From Propionibacteriaceae bacterium (lineage in GTDB: Bacteria > Actinomycetota > Actinomycetes > Propionibacteriales > Propionibacteriaceae), in NCBI GenBank assembly GCA_031254155.1, contig JAIRVA010000356.1, positions 1-8,917 of the forward strand: a stretch of 8,917 bases of DNA, read 5' to 3'. A program made the position numbers and the translations under genes. The notes beneath the pieces are model-generated. The model ran no database searches and was not told where the DNA came from. It was given only the letters and a program-made list of their open reading frames with translations. Positions within the stretch are counted from its first letter, which is position 1. Every line of letters starts with the position of its first letter. This document shows, one piece after another, positions 8,001 to 8,917 of this stretch.

Positions 8001-8917
8001 CCCGCAGCGTCACCACCGACAAACTCGTCATCGGGTCGACCTCGAACATGCTGCCCGACCCCGTGTTCACCACCACCGGCTGGACCTCCACGTGGACCCG
8101 CGACACGGCGACCATCCGGTCGGCCGGATACGCGTCCCTGAAATTCCCGGCCGCCACCACGCAACGCCTCACCTGGTACGGCACCGCCAGTTCGAACACG
8201 GCCGCACCCCGGGGGAAAGCCGGAGCGACCTACCAGGTCCTCGTCTACGCCCGTTCGGACACCGACATCCCCGCGAAAGGCGTATCCGTCAAACTGTCCG
8301 CCTCCAACGCCGGGGGTAGCGCGTCCACCGACCAGGGCAGTGTGCAGAACACGGCGGTGATCACGAAGGACACGTGGAGTCTCGTCCAAGGTACGTTCAC
8401 CGTCACCACGGCCCAGGGCGAGTCGCCGTACCTGCTGTTCGGCCTCGCCGCTGAAACCACGGCTACTGGCGCCGTGTGGTTCACCGAACCCGTGCTGCGC
8501 CAGATGGCTGCCGGGGAACTCATCGTCGACGGTGCGATCACGACAGCGAAAATCGCTGCCAGCGCCATCACCGCCGACAAGATCACCGCGGGCGCCATCG
8601 ACGCCACCAAACTCACCGCGACCGCGGTCGACGGGAAAACCATCACCGGTGCGACCATCCAAACCGTCGCCACCGCGAACCGCGGCGTGAAACTCGACAC
8701 GACCGGCCTCACCGTCTACGACACCGCGGGCAACAAAACCATGACCGTCGACGCCAACGGCATCGTGACCATCACCACCGTCACCACCGCCCAGTTGACG
8801 GCGGATGCGGTGGCGGCGGCGACGGTGGGGGCGGGCCGGACGAACCTGTGCCCGTTCCCCGCGTCGACCGCTTATGTGGGGGTGCTCGCGACGTTCACGG
8901 CGGCGTCGTGGGGCGGG
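4013..8917 (+). CDS. Tal-like tail tip / hub protein with long modular fibre extension, 3'-partial
   Basis: Open for 1635 codons with no stop before the window end, so the C-terminus is missing. Domains in order: residues 1-340, the prophage-tail (Tal N-terminal hub) domain; 344-550, two fibronectin-III-like domains; 551-692, an Ala-rich coiled coil; 695-815, two short Trp-containing modules; 823-1092, a decapeptide repeat array; 1093-1244, a beta-rich CBM-like domain; 1252-1344, a second repeat array; 1345-1500, a second CBM-like domain; 1508-1547, a third short array; 1548-1588, a small beta module; 1611 onward, the start of a third CBM-like domain. The hub domain caps the tube next to Dit, and the extension is most likely the receptor-binding fibre. 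No endopeptidase or other hydrolase motif was recognised, so a lytic activity should not be assumed from the family name. It starts one base inside the Dit gene (TGATG), implying co-translation. Confidence 0.93.
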   Translation, partial: MGSLVVTVLDRAGRPAGFVSRLVDATLLHEVAGEHVLAFTAAVADARGIGADTLVGCENTVWRCVKPVVTHDGTQPMVTVTAYALWYDLGRGRLIREREWADTDAASAIGTVLDGSGWTTGMVAVGGRQTYTTETGKRLAVLRQIAAAHGGDLVFDTHGRTVSLLGPEGPDTGVFFAFGKNLVSLKRTEDSSRLATRVYATRADGQTFADVNGGLDYVEDLSWTTEVVPDELTFPTSTPLVQMLAETRVYTAAAARPVVTYEIDVADLSDAAGHPFDALRVRDMVTVYDPAAGVEAAHKVVALSVPLLNRETTRVTLDSAPLRLDQVLSSLSGTSAASGQGKVPGTPTRVEASSWVSFDLTGRPAGAVGLVWDKVDTPAGTDPAGLSYEVWGHQDGSSRLPMLVKTSEPAAIVTPLPPGETWVFRVRAAASDGTVSAMSAPATITVAADREAPPVPSLPAVSVQAGAVTLTWDGLSASGQLMPVDTAEIRVWLDGTAEPVTRFGRTADLAVFTSLPHRQPARFRLDAADTSGNASAATDWVTVTPVGAADPDQVAGLIADGLADTTAALGGLDSRLAGAETTLGQAVGDLARTRTAVDTLAGTTIPALADSLAAAGTAVDGIGGQVTAVQQDLQAARNQITQLETDVGEAQAAASEGITQAVQAATAAAAGQAEAEKARLAAAAAQTTAESKTRTFTTQPVPPYQVADLWVQAGKVSVCVAARASGSYTAADWVVQATDDQAAAAANTTADQALTSAGGKSTNLYLSAVPTTATAGKPGDTCWVVGADGVATAQYRCTQGTGVASGNTWTEVDYGAGVIADSAVTASKLTAAAVTAAKLATDAVTSDAILAGAVGTAELAALAVTTAKIANLAVGSAQIGDAAVVEAKIGTAAVVTAAIKDAAITTAKIANLAVTNAQIADATIQSAKIVSLDAGKITTGTLDAARIAAGSVTSDKLTIADGFLTNAMIATATITGAKIAAATIATGNIANLAVTSALIADAAVGTAKIADAAVTTAKIGSAQITAALIGQAAVDTAAIKDLAVTTAKIANLAVTNAQIGNVDAGKITTGYLDANRIAAKTITADKVLVGGTNMFPDPWLAGGTATYTSATTIATGGGYTGGNTVTIAAGTAQRGAYASAGCNMPATPGQTYWVSAWVKPAADAPAKTLSVYLGRRLHSSTSNVTTTQVTNPAAVAKDTWVQVKGQVTTTAATTWDTLTLGCYLEAAYTGSAVFSDLIVTAATSGELLVDGAVTATKITTGAVTTDHLSAGAVTAAKIAAATITAAELAAGAVTTAQLAAGAVTAGKITAGTITAAELAAQTITGDKIAARSVTTDKLVIGSTSNMLPDPVFTTTGWTSTWTRDTATIRSAGYASLKFPAATTQRLTWYGTASSNTAAPRGKAGATYQVLVYARSDTDIPAKGVSVKLSASNAGGSASTDQGSVQNTAVITKDTWSLVQGTFTVTTAQGESPYLLFGLAAETTATGAVWFTEPVLRQMAAGELIVDGAITTAKIAASAITADKITAGAIDATKLTATAVDGKTITGATIQTVATANRGVKLDTTGLTVYDTAGNKTMTVDANGIVTITTVTTAQLTADAVAAATVGAGRTNLCPFPASTAYVGVLATFTAASWGG
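5042..5662 (+). other. Two fibronectin type III-like domains
   Basis: Residues 344-449 open with PGTPTRVEA, then show a VGLVWD strand, SYEVWG and WVFRVRAAASDGTVSAMS before ATITV. Residues 450-550 repeat the plan with APPVPSLP, VTLTWDG, EIRVWLDG and FRLDAADTSGNAS. The Pro-rich entry, the Trp in strand B and the R-V/L-x-A-x-D-x-x-G pattern near the end are typical of FN3 domains, which commonly decorate phage tail proteins as spacers or weak surface binders. Confidence 0.75.
5663..6088 (+). other. Ala-rich coiled-coil stalk
   Basis: Residues 551-692 are rich in Ala, Gln, Leu, Val, Asp and Glu, with almost no Pro or Trp, and have heptad-like hydrophobic spacing (for example LGGLDSRLAGAETTLGQAV, later VQQDLQAARNQITQLETDV). 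The end becomes nearly all Ala/Gln/Glu. This is the usual trimeric stalk linking the hub to distal fibre domains. Confidence 0.65.
6095..6457 (+). other. Two short Trp-containing tail modules
   Basis: Module 1 (6095-6232) reads TFTTQPVPPYQVADLWVQ, then VSVCVAARASGSYTAADW, a pattern I associate with siphophage tail tip proteins just after the coiled coil (T-x-P-x-P-P-Y-x-V-x-D-L-W). Module 2 (6299-6457) has the same plan in looser form: NLYLSAVPTT, GKPGDTCWVV, AQYRCTQG, NTWTEVDYG. Short Ala/Thr helices separate them. Their role is not known to me; they may cap the stalk before the repeat fibre. Confidence 0.55.
6479..7288 (+). repeat. Array 1: 22 in-frame decapeptide (30-bp) repeats
   Basis: The protein is phased at exactly ten residues. 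Eleven units start at 6479 and every 30 bases to 6779 (AVTASKLTAA, AVTAAKLATD, ... AVTTAKIANL, ... TIQSAKIVSL). An 18-residue breaker DAGKITTGTLDAARIAAG follows at 6809-6862, then one unit at 6863. An irregular 12-residue piece (6893-6928) precedes nine more units from 6929 to 7198. A second breaker DAGKITTGYLDANRIAAK lies at 7199-7252, and a final unit leads into the first CBM-like domain. Consensus: A/T-V/I-T-T/S-A-K-I/L-A-x-A/L. Bases 6599-6634 recur exactly at 7139-7174 (36 bases, 540 apart), and 6698-6715 recur at 7118-7135. Repeats of this kind are found in phage tail fibres, probably as a slender beta-rich or helical shaft. Confidence 0.92.
7289..7744 (+). other. CBM-like beta-rich domain 1
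   Basis: Residues 1093-1244, about 150 long. It starts NMFPDPWL, continues with short Thr/Val/Tyr-rich strands, a PGQTYWVSAWVKP strand, and DTWVQVKGQVTT, and closes with GSAVFSDLIVTA. The order of an N-x-x-P-D-P/F entry, Y-x-V/F-S-x-W-V/x-K, W-x-x-V-x-G-x-x-T and a final A-x-F-x-D-L/I matches carbohydrate-binding modules of the CBM4/9 jelly-roll type seen in tail proteins. Ligand binding is inferred only. Confidence 0.65.
7766..8044 (+). repeat. Array 2: nine decapeptide (30-bp) repeats
   Basis: Units start at 7766 and every 30 bases to 8006: AVTATKITTG, AVTTDHLSAG, AVTAAKIAAA, TITAAELAAG, AVTTAQLAAG, AVTAGKITAG, TITAAELAAQ, TITGDKIAAR, then SVTTDKLVIGSTS running into the next CBM-like domain. 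Bases 7855-7882 recur exactly at 7945-7972, 90 bases (three units) apart, a sign of recent unit duplication. A GELLVDG linker (7745-7765) precedes the array. Confidence 0.9.
8045..8512 (+). other. CBM-like beta-rich domain 2
   Basis: Residues 1345-1500. It opens with NMLPDPVFTTTGWTSTW, then SLKFPAATTQRL, AGATYQVLVYARSD, DTWSLVQGTFTVT, and closes with GAVWFTEPVLRQM. The order of features is the same as in domain 1 (N-M-x-P-D-P start, Y-x-V-x-x-x-A/K strand, D-T-W-x-x-V-x-G, A-V-W/F-F/S near the end), but the residues are mostly different. It is therefore a diverged paralogue rather than a recent copy. Likely a jelly-roll glycan-binding module; ligand unknown. Confidence 0.65.
8534..8653 (+). 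repeat. Array 3: four decapeptide repeats
   Basis: AITTAKIAAS, AITADKITAG, AIDATKLTAT, AVDGKTITGA, each 30 bases from 8534. They follow GELIVDG (8513-8533), which is nearly the same as the GELLVDG that precedes array 2. A further unit, TVTTAQLTAD, occurs at 8777-8806 after an intervening beta module, and leads through AVAAATVGAGRT into the third CBM-like start. Confidence 0.85.
8654..8776 (+). other. Small beta module of tail-fibre type
   Basis: Encodes TIQTVATANRGVKLDTTG, LTVYDTAGNKTMTVDANG and IVTIT. The pattern I-x-T-xxx-x-N-R-G-V-x-L-D-xx-G-L-x-x-Y-D-xx-G-N-K-T-x-x-V-D-xx-G is familiar from phage tail tip proteins, where it often sits between the TAKI/DGKTITGA repeats and a distal domain. 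It is probably a short trimeric beta segment. Function is inferred from family resemblance only. Confidence 0.6.
8843..8917 (+). other. Start of a third CBM-like domain, cut by window end
   Basis: NLCPFP at residues 1611-1616, preceded by a decapeptide repeat and a Gly-rich linker, has the same position and form as the NMFPDP and NMLPDP openings of domains 1 and 2. Only 25 residues are visible, so the call rests on the opening motif and the context. Confidence 0.45.

Noticed and set aside
6479..8653. Regular 30-bp repeats suggesting a CRISPR array or other non-coding direct repeats
   Set aside because: The units abut without unique spacers, keep one reading frame and conserve amino acids more than bases. 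They are protein repeats inside a single gene.
7289..8917. Diversity-generating retroelement target in the repeated C-terminal domains
   Set aside because: No reverse transcriptase, template repeat or adenine-targeted variable repeat pair is visible. The two domains differ throughout, not only at adenine positions. A distant element outside the window cannot be excluded.

Overview
The window is a stretch of siphophage tail genes, from a phage or a prophage of a high-GC Gram-positive (actinobacterial) host. Base composition is about 70% G+C by eye, most codons end in G or C, one gene starts with GTG, and genes overlap by 1 to 4 bases. Nothing here (no integrase, att site or host gene) separates a free phage from a prophage. 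A host genus cannot be named.

Layout, all on the + strand with no gaps: (1) positions 1-3264 hold a tape measure protein that enters from the left edge with its N-terminus missing. (2) Positions 3261-4013 hold a distal tail protein of the Dit / Sipho_tail family. (3) Positions 4013-8917 hold a very long Tal-like tail tip protein that stays open to the right edge; its 1635 visible codons contain no stop. This order (tape measure, Dit, Tal) is the standard siphophage tail-tip cluster. The tape measure sets tail length. Dit forms the ring that joins tube to tip. The Tal N-terminal domain closes the tube as a hub. Its long C-terminal extension is probably the host-contacting fibre.

The most interesting part is the C-terminal two thirds of the Tal-like protein. 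After the hub domain come two fibronectin-III-like domains, an Ala-rich coiled coil and two small Trp-containing modules. A long array of ten-residue repeats (consensus A-V-T-T-A-K-I-A-x-L/A) follows. The repeats are then interrupted by compact beta-rich domains resembling carbohydrate-binding modules, each opening with N-M/L-x-P-x-P; the first two are followed by G-E-L-L/I-V-D-G-A. Two complete copies are visible and a third begins at the window edge. This looks like a modular receptor-binding fibre that grows and varies by duplicating cassettes.

I see no promoter, terminator, tRNA, mobile element or CRISPR array, and no intergenic space large enough to hold one. A minus-strand frame of 1434 codons under the Tal-like gene is judged to be a compositional shadow. 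I do not see evidence of an entirely new system; the novelty, if any, lies in the architecture of the fibre.
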